A stretch of 64,000 nucleotides of DNA from Daphnia carinata (GCF_022539665.2 NC_081333.1:6942971-7006970); one strand, 5' to 3'; positions 40,101 through 53,854 are shown, counted from the stretch's first letter. Made by a program: numbers and translations. The notes: a model not told the origin generated them from the letters alone.

Positions 40101-43100
40101 GTGCAGGCAAAGCTTATCGATTCAACTGTAAAGACGAGAATAACAGGCCGGAAATGAGACCGGTCGAGCGGAAGAGAAGTGAAGAGTTCCACTCCATACA
40201 TCTATTTTTGTGCCTGTACCTACAGTATAAGATCCTTGGTATTTTTTTTTCTACAGTACCCGACAAAAAAGAACCCGCAATTCAAGGGCCCACAAGAAAA
40301 GACTGTTTTCTATTATTTTTTATGCATACCCAGTATTATGAACTTTCTTCTCGATCAATGTTCTACCATCTAAACGCACCTTACATTAGGACACGTGTAC
40401 AGATGCATGTTTACAAGCATTCGTGTAGCCTATACGATGCGCTTTCAATCGATAAAAAGTATCAGTCTGTTCTGGCATTTTCTTCCATTTCCTTTTTCAT
40501 ATTTCCCGCTCTGTTTGCCACAACGCACTGTTCTGGTCCCTTTTAGCAGGGGTCCTACCTTGAAGGCAATATTGTATGTTTAAGTGCATACGTATTTGTT
40601 TGCGATTTTTTTTTTTTTACATTATATGACGGTCATAATGAAGTAACATGGTCAAAGTGGACATGCAATCCTTGCTCGCATCGAAGCTTCCTTGTTTCGT
40701 TTATTTGGGGCTGTGAAGCAACTGGATAAATCAATTAAAATGTAGACGATCAAACTGAGGCGAACAGAGCATTTCAGGTCATTGCAATTCACGTTCGTAT
40801 GGTGCTCGTTAGCTAGGCGAGTCTATGCGTTATAATCCTCTTCATCACCTAATCGTTTTTGTATGTTGGCTCGTGAAAATCCCTCGTTGTATGGAATTAC
40901 CATTGCTACATTTGTGTGCGTGATACATTGGGTACAAATGTCCAGCGACGAGTGGCAAAAAACACGGTCTATACAAAATAGTTTTTTGTTTAAAGCAATA
41001 ATTGCTGTTTTTTTTTTTTAATATCTTTGCCAAATTGTGTAGAATGTATCCATATTTCTGTCAACTTTCTTTCAATCCCTCTGTCTTTCTTTCGGGTGTA
41101 CTTCGAGGTGGGGTTAAGAAAAAAAAAAGTTTGCGCTTTGCAATGCTGGATTCTTCTTATTTCCGGTTTGGTGTGCAACTAATGCCGTTCTGGCCGACTG
41201 GGTAAATGCACCCGTCTGCTGCCAGCTTCCAACGTAATTACTGGGCTAGACCGTAATGAACTTTATCGATTTACTATACGCCATCGTAATGCATTGCTCT
41301 GTTGTGTGTGAGACGTTGCGACTTGTCTTCCTCGTCGTAAGATGAAACACACACTTACGCCCTCACAATCTCTCAACGCTATCCATCCTTCTTTTTTATG
41401 TCGATGGGAGGGAGATCTTTAGCCTCAGCCACACTTGTCCGTAGCTTTTAATGATGACCTGACTGCCATACAACAACTGCTCGGATACATCAATGTTTGT
41501 CTCTATTTTTATTATTATTATTATTTTTTTTTTTTTGCGGTCGCCACTAATTCGATGACGTTGACCAATCAGCCACAACGACATGCCGTGGAACATCCGC
41601 AAATTTGCTGGCGGAAAGCTCAACACGCTAAGGGCCCTGGAAACTGGCCTTCAACATCTTGACCCGTGGTCCAAGAGTGCCTGGTCGCACACAGATTTTC
41701 CGAGACTAAGAGAAGGACGTGTCGGTGCTCAGGTAAGATAATACGCCCTTTATGCTGCCTATCTATCTTCCCCTTATTCTGCTAGCAACCGCACGTGCAG
41801 CTGTCCTGGAAACGGGAACCTGTGCAAGACGAACGCACTCTGAAACGCGGTGTTTGACCTACAACTTTTCTCTCTAAATCCTATAACTTTTTCGTTCTAG
41901 TTTGTTAGCTCTGCTAGTCTGTATATATACTTCTAGATTGTTAAAAAAAAAAAAAAAAAAAAAACTTCTTATAGTTGTATTGTTTAAAATCCCAGTGGCA
42001 AGATCCTCGTCTTTGTTGTATTACTCTTCGATGACTAATGTCTCCCGGATGTAAAGACTAGTGAACCATCTGATTACTGTATTATTCATATTTGTTTATT
42101 TATATTTTTTCTTCCTCTTCTTTCTCTTCTTTTCATGTGATCACAAAAAATAACAAAACTTCAGTTCTGGGCGGCTTACGTCCCCTGCGGAGCCCAGTAC
42201 TTGGACGCCGTCAAACAAACTCTGGAGCAGATCGATCTGATCAAGCGCATGGTTGATCGATACTCGGACTATCTTCGATTAGCCGTCGATGCCAAAGGTA
42301 GGTTAATTTTTCAGTATATTGCCATCGTGTTTTTTTTTTGTAGTCTGCTGGCAAACGGTGTAAGTTATTGATTTCAAAATGTTGTGTGATTTCTCTTCAT
42401 CATCCATCTTGCCTTCTCTGTGAGTCCTATGATTAATGTACAGCAGAGCTATGTGTAACGATATCAATCTAAACTTGTCCATCTCCATATAAAGCCAATC
42501 GCAAAATATCACTCATGGGAAGGGGGGAACGGATGAGAAAGAAGGCGGGGAGAGGAACGTGATGAGCAAAAGTGCGAGAAATCATTCGTCTTTTCCCAAC
42601 CCCAAGCAACAGCAGCAGCAGTGGGACGCAACTTTGATGTCATCCGTTAATGTCGATGTTATGCCGACCACGACTCCCTAGTGACTGTGTGTGGATTTTT
42701 TCAAAGAAGAAAAAAAAAAAAAAAGAACAGAGTTCGAAGAGTGGCAATCTCTTTGGCGACTTGGGTGGCAAAACATTTGCAATTTAAGGGAGACAGGCCT
42801 GGACGCCTGTCGCTGATGTCCTTCTCAATGTTTGCAAAGGGAAAATCATGACTAGTTTGCCTAATGGTAAAGTTTGACTTTGCAAACAGTGGGCAAACCG
42901 ACTTGTCTGCTGAAAAATTTGCATTTGTCCACTTCCAGATGGAGTTTGATGCTGCTTGCTTAGGGGAGCCCAGAGAAAGGCGGCTCGTTAAACGCTTAGT
43001 ACGGTGTGCATAGTGCATTTCAACTGGACTTCTCTGCCGCCTCTCTCTCTGCATGTCTACTGATGTCCCGGCCCGTTGGCTCCGGATACTTATACGCCAG

Positions 43101-46100
43101 CTTAGTATAGGGATTTTCGAGGACCAGCAGACGGGCCCTTCTTGTTCGACTCCGACGCAAGCAATCTCGTAGAGTGTGATTACGAGATAATGCAAAAGGA
43201 AGAAAATGGGTGTAGGACTGGCTAAAGGAAGAATAGTTATGACGCAATCGATCGGAAAAGCGCCGGCTCTATGTACAATCAAAAAAGAATAGCCTCCCCC
43301 CCCCTCTCTGCAAACCCTTCGTATCAATGGCGGTTATCGGGCAGCAAAAGGGAAAACAAAAGTAGAACGAACGTGACTAGTGGTAATATAACGGGAAAAA
43401 GGAACAAAAAAAAGAGCGACGTGATAGCGCAGGCCACGTACTGTATAAATAAGACTGTCGTGTTGTTCGTAGATATATACTGCACTGTTATGTAGTGGCA
43501 CTTGTCTTTATTTTATTTTGTTATTTTTATTTTTATTCTTATGCATTCGCAGGCATTGAAGAATCGCATCGCGACGGACGGATAGCCAGCTTATTGGGCG
43601 TCGAGGGAGGCCATTCGCTGGGCAACAGCCTTGGTGTTTTACGCACCTACTATGACCTAGGAATCCGTTACGTAACCCTCACCCATACGTGCAATACTCC
43701 ATGGTAGCGTATAAAGTTGTTCTTTTATTGGTTTTATTTGATTTGTTTGTGTGTGTGTGTGTGTGTCTACATCCCGTCGATTTTGCTTCCCAACGAAATG
43801 ATTGAGTTAATTAGTACGCCGGAAGATTAACACTGCTTTTATTGTCGTTTTGGCTCACTGTTAGGGCAGATTGTTCCATCGCCGAAGCCGATCCTCATCA
43901 TCCGCGCGAAGGAGGTCTCACCCAGTTTGGAAAGGTAAACCATTCATAATTTTTAATGATGTAATTGCGATAGAATTGTGATAGATGTAATGATTCCGTA
44001 GAAAGAAAGTAAGTTTAAAGTATGATTCAAAGAAACCCTGTTAGTGTCCCCCAAAACTAACTTCTCCCATTGCGGATAGTTATTGCTCGATTACGTCGTT
44101 GAGTTGTCGAAATCAAAACATCTCGTCTACAGACTGTAACTTTCGTTGCCACTGGGGGAATGTAATGCAACTTATTAATATGCAATACTGTAGACAGGCA
44201 AAGCTATACGTCTGGAAGTTAGATTGGGCAGAAACACAGTTATTGTTCGTCAACTGATGTTTATTGCATGTCAATATCGAATCCGCCCACAACTAGACGT
44301 CTCCTGAAATCCGTATGAATTATCCAGCATTGCATCGACTAAACCTTAGAAACAACTTTCATCTCTTTTCCATACTTTGACTCTTCTCATCTTTGATTGG
44401 TTCGTCAACCATTGACTTGAGAACAAGCTCGTAGGTGTTTCCTTATAAAAGAATGTCTTCGTCGCTTATCCGTAATTGTAATTAACTTGCCAAACGATTC
44501 GAACCTGGCGGAAGCGGCCGATCTTCGATAAATGTCCCTATGAATTGATGGCACTTGGTAAACCAGAAACACCACGAAAAAAGGGGAGATGTAATAAATA
44601 ACAAAGCTCACTTAGACACAACTACACGAAGCTATAACAAGCGTGAAGTACCAACTAGTCTTGGCCATCATTCTGTGTCGCTGTTGTTTCGCTACGTGGC
44701 CAAGTTGATTCCTAATCCAAATCTTGGTACGCCATGGTAAATAACAAATAGTTTCTCTCCCACGTTTTTTTCCCATCCAAGTCTAGCTCTGAACATGCAG
44801 GTCTATTTTCTTTCGTTCTTTTTTTACTACCCTTTTGTTGACTGCTACTTCCCCTCTGGGAGATTGTCACAATCCATTTCCGCCATCCAAGCGAACCCAC
44901 TGCGTACATAGCCTATATAAATACTGTTTTATATGTGTGCGTATGTGTACTACCTCGCCGTCTTCTCTCTCTCTCTGTGTGAGTGTGTGTGTCCGGTTGG
45001 TTGTCCTGTCCAGTCCAGTCGACCGACTGTCGAGTTCAATTCATCTTGATTCTTTTCTTCATTTCGTTTTTTTCCCTTTATATTTACTTTTTCTTTTTGG
45101 CTTTTGCCTTCATTCTTTCCACCCTGTTTTTCTTTCCATTTGTTGGAGATCTCGGGATCGTGAATGAAGTTGTTCAAGTAGACGTGTACCGTTCAGTTCC
45201 TCTTAACAAAGCATCCCAAGTCTACTTGTGATACGTTCATGCATGTTATTCATGTTTGTTCCGGCCGAGTCTTCTTTTTCCTCGTGTCCATTCGATTGAA
45301 GTGCTTTGATGAATCGATTGGGGGGGGGGGCGTTTGCCGCTTGAATGAAGGGATTCAGACATCAGCAGGTGATGAAAAACATCGATCATTCTCACCTATT
45401 GCACCAGTGGTTGCCATGGAAAACCTACAATGCAACCCGTGGCTATAACTATACCTCTAATCAAAAGCAGAACCGATTGTATGGATAGCTTTTTCGTTTC
45501 TTTTCCCACAAAAATCATAAATTTTTTAGTAAGATAAAATAAAATAAAATAAAATGGAACTTTAATCATCCGTGGTGAACGAGAAGTTTATTCGATCGAT
45601 CAAGATTTGATTTCGAATTTTAGAGAAAGAACAAAAAAAAACTATGAATACAAATGTAGATTCCTACTAGCACCAGCCATCAGTGGTTTTACCTAGTTCC
45701 AATACGGAAAGATTGAGATAGATAAAGAGAAAAAGAAAGCAAAAAAAAAAAACTGAGTAGATCTAGAAAGCACCAAATCCCTTGCAAAAGCTAAAAACTA
45801 CTGCCTCTGGTTGGCTGCAGAGATGCACGATATAGAAAGTCTAGTCGAGTTTCACGGGACTCTATCTAAGCCTGATACTCGTAACGAAAAGAACCTAGAT
45901 AGAAGTTTAGAATATAAAAAGCTTCATCTTGATCTTAGTACATAAGAGGCTTACAATTCCCCGCTGTTCATCGACGGAGAGAGGGAAGAGAGGTAGACAT
46001 TTCTTTTTCTATTCCCCGTTTGCATTTTTTTTTTCCTGTTGTCTCCTTTATCCGATGGTGTCTACCCTTTTTCCTTTAACTTAGATTTCTTTCCACCATC

Positions 46101-49100
46101 AGTTTATTTGTATTCGGAAAATCATATTCATCTGCTAGCCTAATTTGAGCTTGTTCATTGATACTCCTTGTCTAAAGAAATGGAGCGCAGAATTTTTTTT
46201 TTTAGAACTTGATTACGTAAGCCTGTACGAAGGCCCTTAATCTTTACGAAAAGCATCTGGCAAATGTATTTTGTGTTGTTGCTTCTTTTTTTTTTTTTTA
46301 CTTAACCATCTCTTAAATCATTATCACACAGTTGGTGATCAAAGAGATGAACCGACTGGGCGTCATCGTCGACCTGTCGCACGCATCGTCTGCCACCATG
46401 CACCACGCGCTGGACGCCAGCCGAGCGCCGGTCATCTTCTCCCACTCGTCGACGCGGGCCCTGTGCAACATCACCCGAAACGTGCCGGACGACGTCCTCA
46501 AAAGACTGGTAAATATTCACAAAACACTTTCTAAGTCAACAGCAAACAGGCACATACAAGAACAAACCTCTTTCTTCCTATTTTTTTTTACTCTTGCCAA
46601 ACATATATGCCCACGCGTAGAAAACATAAATAATATATCGGCCTCTGATAGGAAGGATACAGCCTAGAGCGATTCTGTGAGCCACTATACGAGCTTGTAG
46701 TTCTGAAGAAAGATAAACCCCGCAGCAGACGAGTAGTATTTGCACTGCCATGAATCCCGCCGAAACGTTGTACAGCATAAGCGCAACGTTCTCGTCATTA
46801 TCTTTTACTTGTGTACAAGGAACAGCTTCGGGGTGGGCAAAAAAAACAAGAAAACACAACGTTTACAACGTCTTTTAAAAGCTCCAGACATTTTCGTTTA
46901 TAGACGAAATAGCTATTCATTTTATTTAACCGATGGTAGGCAAAGAACTTGCCTACTCCACTTCAGCGTATGTGCAGTTGTTCGTGGCCGAGATCCATCT
47001 TATACGCCTCCACATTTTACTTTTTTCCTTCCACTTGTGTCTGCTGGTTATTTTCGGGATATCATTGGCTTTCGGGCAAGTGGCCACAAGGACACCTAAT
47101 CGCTCGGTTGCCCCGGCGATCACACTACGTCTACTACAACGTAACGACCGAAACTGTATATTCCTGTATCGTCCATGGGCACCATACCACTGGTCGACAA
47201 ATGAAAACAAACATGCAGCTGAGTAATTAACGATTAAAAGAGGCCAAAGTTTTGCTGCGTGCTGGAGAGAGTTGTTTGTTTTATATGGCATCCCATTTTC
47301 TTTTGTTGCTCTTGTTGTATAGTCGTCGTTGTTTTCTAACCTCGCACCGAGTTGTCTGGACAACAGTCAACACGACAACTCACTCCCGCCCGTGCCTATT
47401 ACAACTTTTCTTGGGCACAGATGGAGCGAGAGGAGGAAGAGGACCCATGTAAAAAAGGCGACGTAAAGAGTGGTTCCTTATAACTCGAGATAAGTAAGTA
47501 AATAAACAGAGAGGCGAGTAGGAGAAACAGAGAAGTGGAAATTAAAAAAAAAAAAAAGAGAAAAACTCGCGTGTTTCTAGAAAGAAACTTGGTTAATTAT
47601 TGGATGGGAAATGTCCGGGCAGACTTTCACTTTCCACTTAGACTCCAGATACAACAACAAATAGTAATAACTACGCGCGAGAAAACATACAGCAAGAGCT
47701 ACGTATGGGTTTGTTTTGGGGAAGAAACAGCAAAACTCTTGTGAATCGCAAAGGTAATGCCCATTCGTTTCCATAAGCGACGGCGCACTTAGGAGTTGCG
47801 GTATCGATTTGTTTTCTTTTCCTATTCTCTGTCGCCTTACGACTCCGTAAGGAAGCGCTACATAACTTTGCTGACCCCAGTCGCTGTTTGCCGCACCCGT
47901 TAATCCTGTGTATATTGACTTTGCTTTTTCTTTCGTTCTTGTTGTGGTGGTGTCGGTGGCCCTTGTTTGCTTACGATTTAGGTGACCAACGGTGGTATAG
48001 TGATGGTGAGCTTCTTCAGCCTCTTCGTCAGCTGCAACAAGACGACGACCATTCCGGATGTTGTCGGTAAGTGGTTCGTCTCGTTGTGTATTTTACCTAG
48101 TGCCTTGTATACCACAGAAGATTCTTCCCTCAACCACATTTGTTCTTCTTCATCACCAGCTACGAACATCCAGTGCATCGATTTTTATTTTTTGTTCCAG
48201 TTGTTTTTCCTCTTGGCCATCTTTTACCTTTTCCTTTCTGTTACGTTCTTCCCGACCTTCAGGTTCATATTTAAGAACGATTTTGTTGTTTACCTGTCAT
48301 TGATTTCCTTTTCTTCACTTCCTTTTTCTCTGACTTGTCTCGATAAATGACGTGTTTTTTCTCATCTCCTGTTGTGGACACCCTTCGGAACAAAACTAAA
48401 GCGCACATCAATCACATCCGGCGTGTCGCTGGGATCGATCACGTTGGCATTGGAGCAGGTTACGACGGCATCAACACGTACGTCTTCCTACACGGCGGAG
48501 GAAATTATTGATTCCTCCGTCTTGATTGTTGTGTTTACTTTCACCATTGGGACTTCTTGTAAGAAGCTTATATGCGTGCTTGTATCATTTCCTGCCTGGA
48601 ATCATAGGACGCCTCAAGGACTGGAAGATGTTTCCAAGTATCCGTACCTTTTTGCCGAACTGTTGCAAGATCCAACATGGTCGGAGGAGGATCTGAGAAA
48701 GCTGGCTGGATTAAACTTTCTCCGAGTATTTCGGCAAGTCGAAAAGGTATTTGATTAGCTGCATTTGAAGGTTATGTTGTACACGCGGAGGAAGTGACGT
48801 GCGTTTTGTACAGACACACAGACACACACACAACAAAAGGCTCTTAATGACATTGAAATGGCGTAACACTACAACAAGTAGTAACAAATTCGTTATCTTC
48901 ATTCTTTTGCGCGTGTGGGCGTAAGGCAAGTCATCATTGGGGATTTACTCCTTCGTGTGCTTGCATCCGCAAAGCGTAGTAGACTCGAGAAACCCCACTA
49001 TCGTATGCGTACAATCTGTTTTACTTTCTGTACATTTGTCTTCGTACTCATTGCTTTTATTTTTATTTAGCAAAGAAAAAAAAATATCCTTTTTGCGTTT

Positions 49101-49835
49101 CCTTAAAAAATACAAATAAAATAATAATAATAATCTGTAGGTGACTCGGTACATTTTAGAGAGAATTCCTGTAGGCAAAAATTTGGAGGGTTCAGTTTTG
49201 TAATACCTTTGAATGCACTGCTAGGGATTTTCCACTACTGAATAAATCATTCGCAGCTATAGGCAGTTATCTCCTTGTTTTCTTTCGACGTTTAGAAGCG
49301 CAATCCGTGCGTGAGTTTGTTAGCAGAGAGCTCCCTCTATCATCCGTTTTCCTTTCCCTCTCTGGATCTTCCTGTCTTCTTCACCGTTATTTTGCTGTCT
49401 CTCAATTTCTTTTTATAAATAAATATACGATGGAATGTAAAAATAAAGAACTCGAGGCCGGATGGAATTGGTTGGTGTAATAGGACCAAAGTGCCCGTGC
49501 GCACCTGAATAGCCTCATTTTCCCATACACGGAGAAATCGATCGTGCAGTGATCTTTTTAAATATTACTAACGTACTGTATATACTAACGTAATGTAGGC
49601 ATACTTTTCTTTTTTAAACTTCTCAATGGAAAAAGTGGGTGTAGAATTCTGTCGTTATTAGTCATGCTTTTGGATTCTTAATGATTCGATCTCTAATTGA
49701 TTGATCAAGGTTCGAGAGGATCTTCGACGAGCCAACACCTTGGCCGACGAGACGTCCATCACCAACGAAGAGCTGAAAGGACAACTCCAGTGCGTCTACC
49801 AGGAGCGCAGCGCCGTTCAATCGGTTGTCACTTGA
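20940..49835 (+). CDS. Type II membrane dipeptidase (M19, renal dipeptidase family)
   Basis: Twelve exons join in frame: 20940-21107, 31720-32095, 36724-36892, 41573-41732, 42165-42297, 43553-43703, 43865-43934, 46332-46508, 47982-48066, 48402-48477, 48608-48746 and 49710-49835 (609 residues). The family hydrolyses dipeptides with two zinc ions. The ligands are present: His239 and Asp241 (GHNDMPW), Glu353 (EGGH), His426 (DLSH) and His447 (FSHS). The substrate-site residues His380 ([10 protein letters not shown]), Arg458 and Asp518 (YDG) also fit. Residues 1-189 are a polar N-terminus that starts His/Gln/Glu-rich and continues Ser-rich. Residues ~190-213 form one membrane helix, and no hydrophobic C-terminal tail is seen. 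This suggests an N-terminal signal anchor with the catalytic domain outside the cell, not the GPI anchor of vertebrate DPEP1. Asn455 (NIT) is a possible glycosylation site. The ATG at 20940 has a strong CACC context, and exon 1 is joined by matching phase 0 across 10.6 kb, so it is the least certain exon. Confidence 0.88.
21108..31719 (+). other. First intron of the dipeptidase gene (10.6 kb)
   Basis: The donor is AAG|GTAGGA and the acceptor is TTTTTTGCAG|GAC, both phase 0. No independent gene is supported inside it. A small ORF at 30412-30657 (+) begins with a signal-peptide-like stretch but has no other support. ORFs on the minus strand at 26350-27299 look faintly coding but are broken by stops. 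A run of 38 A lies at 28112-28149. Given its size, the intron may contain regulatory elements or alternative first exons. Confidence 0.5.
28112..28149. repeat. Homopolymer of 38 A
   Basis: This is an uninterrupted A-run in dipeptidase intron 1. Its length is likely polymorphic and prone to assembly error. It is not flanked by a recognisable retroelement, and I see no target-site duplication. Confidence 0.9.
32096..36723 (+). other. GC-AG intron in the dipeptidase gene
   Basis: The second coding intron begins CCAG|GCAAGT, which fits the strong-consensus form of GC donors, and ends ACGTAG|CGGCAG. No GT donor nearby keeps the frame into the transmembrane exon. An alternative acceptor six bases downstream (CGGCAG|AAG) is also in frame and would remove two residues just before the membrane helix. 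Confidence 0.7.
38044..38065. repeat. (TG)n microsatellite
   Basis: About eleven TG units lie in dipeptidase intron 3. Another GT-repeat lies at about 43748-43766 in intron 6. Confidence 0.9.
38772..38850 (+). repeat. tRNA-like/SINE-like fragment
   Basis: It contains a good B-box-like motif (GAGTTCGAATCTC) preceded by GGTAGACCC and followed by CACAGTC. This matches, in order, the end of the tRNA-like sequence at 1409-1475 (GGGAGACCCGAGTTCGAT then CACAGTC). No clear A box or cloverleaf is present. I infer two members of one tRNA-derived repeat family, this one inside dipeptidase intron 3. Confidence 0.45.
39376..39408. repeat. (CTT)n microsatellite
   Basis: Eleven CTT units follow a T-run in dipeptidase intron 3. 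Confidence 0.9.
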
Positions 49836-51484
49836 TGAGCGGAACTTCTTTGAATACCGATTATATCCCCATTTTCGTTTCTCAAACCATGTCTCTATTG
49901 CCATCTGCCCCATCAGCAAACCTTGTTTTTCCTAAATCCCCCTCCTACCAACTCTTAGCCAACAGATGGGAAATTTATGTACAGACATGCATTTTCCGAG
50001 GAGATGGAATAATATGATCCTTATTCACTCGCTCCCTTTCATCCGCCTTTCGTTTCAGATTGTATTTATACCTTTATTTACGTTGCGTTATTGTTGTTAT
50101 ACTGTTACCGTCGTATTGCCTCCTTCGTGGAGCGCCACCTGAAAATAAGTAAAGCAAGCGAGCTGAAACCTGCAGCAATGAAGAGAAATATTGTCCTACG
50201 GATAGGGTTTTTTGTTTCCCATACCATCCCCTTTACAAGCAATCATGACAGCGCTATCATGACGTGGAATTTTATATTCCATGTTTTCATGATTGTTTAA
50301 GTCCCCTTTCTCGTATTATTTTAACATTTATTTGTTGCCGTCTGTTTGCGTCGAAACGTGTTTTTCTGCCTACTGTGTAGGCGTGGACAAGTATGTGAAT
50401 ATCTTTTTGTATTGCGATGACATTTCGGTTGACATAAACGGTTGGAATTTTGTTTTGGATTGTAGACCACAGACAAGGAAGACCCGAAACATTTATTACT
50501 GTGGTAACAGTTGAAGTACTTCATATTAATAGTAATGGTCGGAACTTTATTTTGGTTTTTACACAAAACTTTCACTATGTTCGTCTAGTTCTATGCACTA
50601 ATTTACTTTTTTCATTTTCCAAGTTTTGACTACATTTATTTCAATGTTCACGTCGCAAATCCAGACAATGTTAATAGTGGCCTTCGCCAGTGCCCCAGTC
50701 TTTTTGTATTTTAGAGCGAATCCATATCTGGTCTTGATTCATTTTTCTCCTCTTTTTACAGAAGTTTTGCTGAAAAAGTTCCCCAAAGGAATCGAGCAAC
50801 CGAAGCGTTTGGGACATAAAACTTTTGATTGCACAAAAAACCGGCGCTGTCTTTTTGCTGTCCTGACGCAGAAAGTGTGAGCGCTTTCTTTAAAAGCGTC
50901 GTCAACGGGGAACTATAGGGCTTGATCAAGAAACTTCCCACTGAGTTCGTTAACTGATTTCTTCTAACTTTGAAAATAACAATACTCTTTCTAGTAATGC
51001 TGCTGACATGGAAAAGGGTGGCAGCTATATTAAATAGGATTGGATAATTACGGAACGCCGTTTGCTTAAAAAAAAAAAAATAGATTACTCCTGTTCTGTT
51101 GTTAATCCATGAACTATACCAAGAGAGGGGTGTATTCTGTTGCCAATCCATGAAGTTTCCCGATAGGAATTCTGTCTAGGTACCACTGAACCGTTCTTTA
51201 CGATATTTTTCTCGGTAGATGGCGATAGCTGTAATACGGATTCGACACAGGTTTCGGGGATTTCAGAAATGTTTTATACATTTTCTCAGATATCGTGCAG
51301 TTGCTTCCAAACTGATGTTGTCGAGTAGCTGACGTGACGGCGGAGTGCAACGTAACGTTTTCTACATTATAACTGTCTTAATTAGGGAGGGCGCGGCAAT
51401 GAAACTCAACCATAGGTTTTCCGAGTGTTCATAGTCGCCGCTAGATGGCGTTAACTCTTTTAAATGCTAGGGGGAAAGGTATGG
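49836..51484. other. Dipeptidase 3' flank and intergenic
   Basis: This region should hold the dipeptidase 3' UTR. I see no canonical AATAAA; AATAAT occurs near 50010. ORFs at 50293-50575 and 50626-51151 lie on both strands with no recognisable content. A short diverged direct repeat containing AATCCATGA occurs around 51092-51155. Confidence 0.4.
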
Positions 51485-51711
51485 CATATGGCAATCCGTT
51501 TTACCCCCAAAAAAAAAAAATTCGCCAAAGAAAAAAAAAATTCGCCAAAGAAAAAAATAATTCACACTTTTTTCTTTTTTTCCGACACGTAGCCACTACC
51601 GCTCAGACCCGTTATTACTGGCGTAGGCAATTTCAGTCCATTGGATGCCATTCGCAGTAAGTTCAGTAGCGTGGATGGAGAATAACGCTTGGCTGGAGGA
51701 ACAATTGAAAA

Positions 51712-52288
51712 ATGGATAAGATAATACAACAAAAGGATGGTAAGTTTAAACATTATTATATTGGTTTTCAGTTATTAATTATTGTTTATTAGATCAAATT
51801 ATGAAGCTGCAGGCCCAATTATTGGAACAACACAAAATATTAGATAACAGCAAAGCTAAGGATGGTAAGGCCTAATACGTAATGATTCTATTTATTTGCT
51901 TTTATTCATTTGTGTTTTGTAGCTCAAATTTTGAGTCTACAAGCTCAGGTAGGGGAAAAGAACAAATTGGAACGGAACAGTTTCCAAACAGTGAAGGAGG
52001 TTTTTCCAAACTCATCCCTAACTGAACATGAGGATGAATTGGCATTAGGCGAACACAGTCAGGTACCTAAACTTTTCAAATAAGAATTCAAAATAAGTAT
52101 AGAATTTTAACAAACAATTATTTATTGTTTAGTTATTCAGTCTACCACCTGACAGTGTGTTAAAGTTAAATTCTGTTAGTGCTGCACTAAAAGAATTGTT
52201 AGTAATAAGTCCATGCAGCGAAGGAAGTGAACAATTGTGGAACTGTATTTGGGTTGAAAATGGGTGTGGTATGGAAACCCAGAAATAG
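51712..52288 (+). CDS. Unrecognised coiled-coil protein, left palindrome copy
   Basis: Four exons join in frame (51712-51739, 51793-51864, 51923-52062, 52133-52288) into 131 residues, all with GT-AG sites and matching phases (1, 1, 0). The N-terminal ~50 residues (MDKIIQQKDDQIMKLQAQ...) form a likely coiled coil. Exons 2 and 3 encode similar pieces (DQIMKLQAQ and AQILSLQAQ), which suggests internal exon duplication. The C-terminal half is Leu/Ser-rich and contains CSEGSEQLW and ENGCGMETQK. I recognise no catalytic domain. Coiled-coil N-termini occur in transposon-encoded and DNA-binding accessory proteins, but this is not evidence of function. Further exon-like stretches lie downstream (for example near 52560-52700, with VLSQLEASNNFASLAKEQ) but I could not join them. 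It could be a real small gene or a fragment carried by a repeat. Confidence 0.5.
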
Positions 52289-53188
52289 CATGAGTTCAAC
52301 ATAAAACATGAATTAGGTACTTTTCGGTTTTTTGTCTATCAAAAGAGTATTTTTAATGCTATTATTTTGCATTCACAGAATTTTAGTGGGAGATCAAGTC
52401 AAGTCTCGAAGTGTTACAGGATGGAAGAGTGAGCCTACAGTTGAAAAACACTGAAAGTGCATTACCATTAAGGTATGAGGTAAAGTAATAGAGTATGCAA
52501 ATTGTCTAATGAGAAGTACCATCTTGTGTGAATGAATCCTGTGTAACAACAATCCTTTATAGTTCTGTCACAGCTAGAAGCCTCAAATAATTTTGCTTCT
52601 CTTGCTAAAGAACAACTTGTCCTTTACGTTCAGAGTGTTGGTGAAGCTGGGTACTTAAATGGCCCTAAAGATGTTTCATTTCGTTTGGCATTGCAGCAAT
52701 GAACATCATACATGGACTCTTTAGGTATGAAAGGAATTTTCTTGAAAATTTTTTGAATTTATGACAAAGCATTTCTCCTGCTTTTTGCCAACCATGTCTA
52801 ATCTAAAAAAAAAATTTATCCTATAGGAAAGGATTTTCAGCATACTGGGAACACAACTATCAACAATGCAACATTCTAGGGGTGCTATTTTATCATTCAA
52901 GAGCCTTATACAATGATTTTCATCTGCAATTTGTATGGCCTTTGCCAAGCTTCTGCCAGAAGTTGAATCTATAAGTCATGTAAGTCACATGAGCAACAAT
53001 TGAGATGCTTAATGGTGTTGTTTTTCTTTTCTCAGCATAGGTTAATAGTAACATTGGATCTGAAAAGATTCTTGGTTGGGTCAAGACACTGAATAAATTG
53101 TATTGATTCGATGGATGACATGACATTTCTATACTTAATTCGGATTCCCCAGACGGTATTTGATATTTAAAAAATTGAAGTGCATATC

Positions 53189-53556
53189 TGGGCTCCCTTC
53201 CTTTCCGTAGCCCCGTTTCCCCTTGACTCGTAATAAGCCCGTAGGGGGTCATGCCCCTACTGTACGGTATATATAAAAACAACATATACCGAGGTTTGGA
53301 GGGCTCTGGCCGGAAAGGGGACGTGGGGGTCCGCGTAGTCCGATGATGTGTTCACGGAGGGCGACGTGGCTACCCACAAATCCGAACTAAAGGTTAATCG
53401 CTCCTGTAAAAATGTTCCAAATCTTCAGCTCTTCTTCCGGCTTCTCTTAGCCAATCACCGGGTAATCTCCCCGGTGGGTCAACAAGGCAGTGTCTCCCCC
53501 TGCCTGGGTTGACGGCAACTTTTGAAAGGGCTATTATGCCTTTTTAAAGTTGCAAA
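53189..53556 (-). other. Stem-loop array, left arm copy
   Basis: This is the mirror of the array described at 54486-54860, in the left palindrome arm, so it reads 5' to 3' on the minus strand. The stems are conserved because the arms are almost identical, so this copy is not independent evidence for selection on structure. Confidence 0.5.
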
Positions 53557-53854
53557 AATAATTGTAATGTGCAGAGAATTGTCAATAAAATTTTTTTTAT
53601 AAAATGTTTTATCCAAAATTTGTTTCTTTCATTGTCTGTGTTAGCCGTGTTCACACATTACATTTATCAACTTTTTTTTTTTTTGCTTTGCTTTGTTTTT
53701 GTCACCTTTGATGGTAAGCATTGTTTCCATTGGTTTATCGTTTATCTGTAAGTATTCAATTAATATTTATTACACTCTTGAATTTTTCCACTTAGATTCA
53801 AGGAACAACATGTAATATCTGGATATTTTTTGAAGTAATTTTGTACTTTGTTTT

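Noticed and set aside
41188-41255. A-box-like TGGCCGACTGG resembling a Leu/Ser tRNA start
   Set aside because: No B box at the right distance and no cloverleaf could be drawn.
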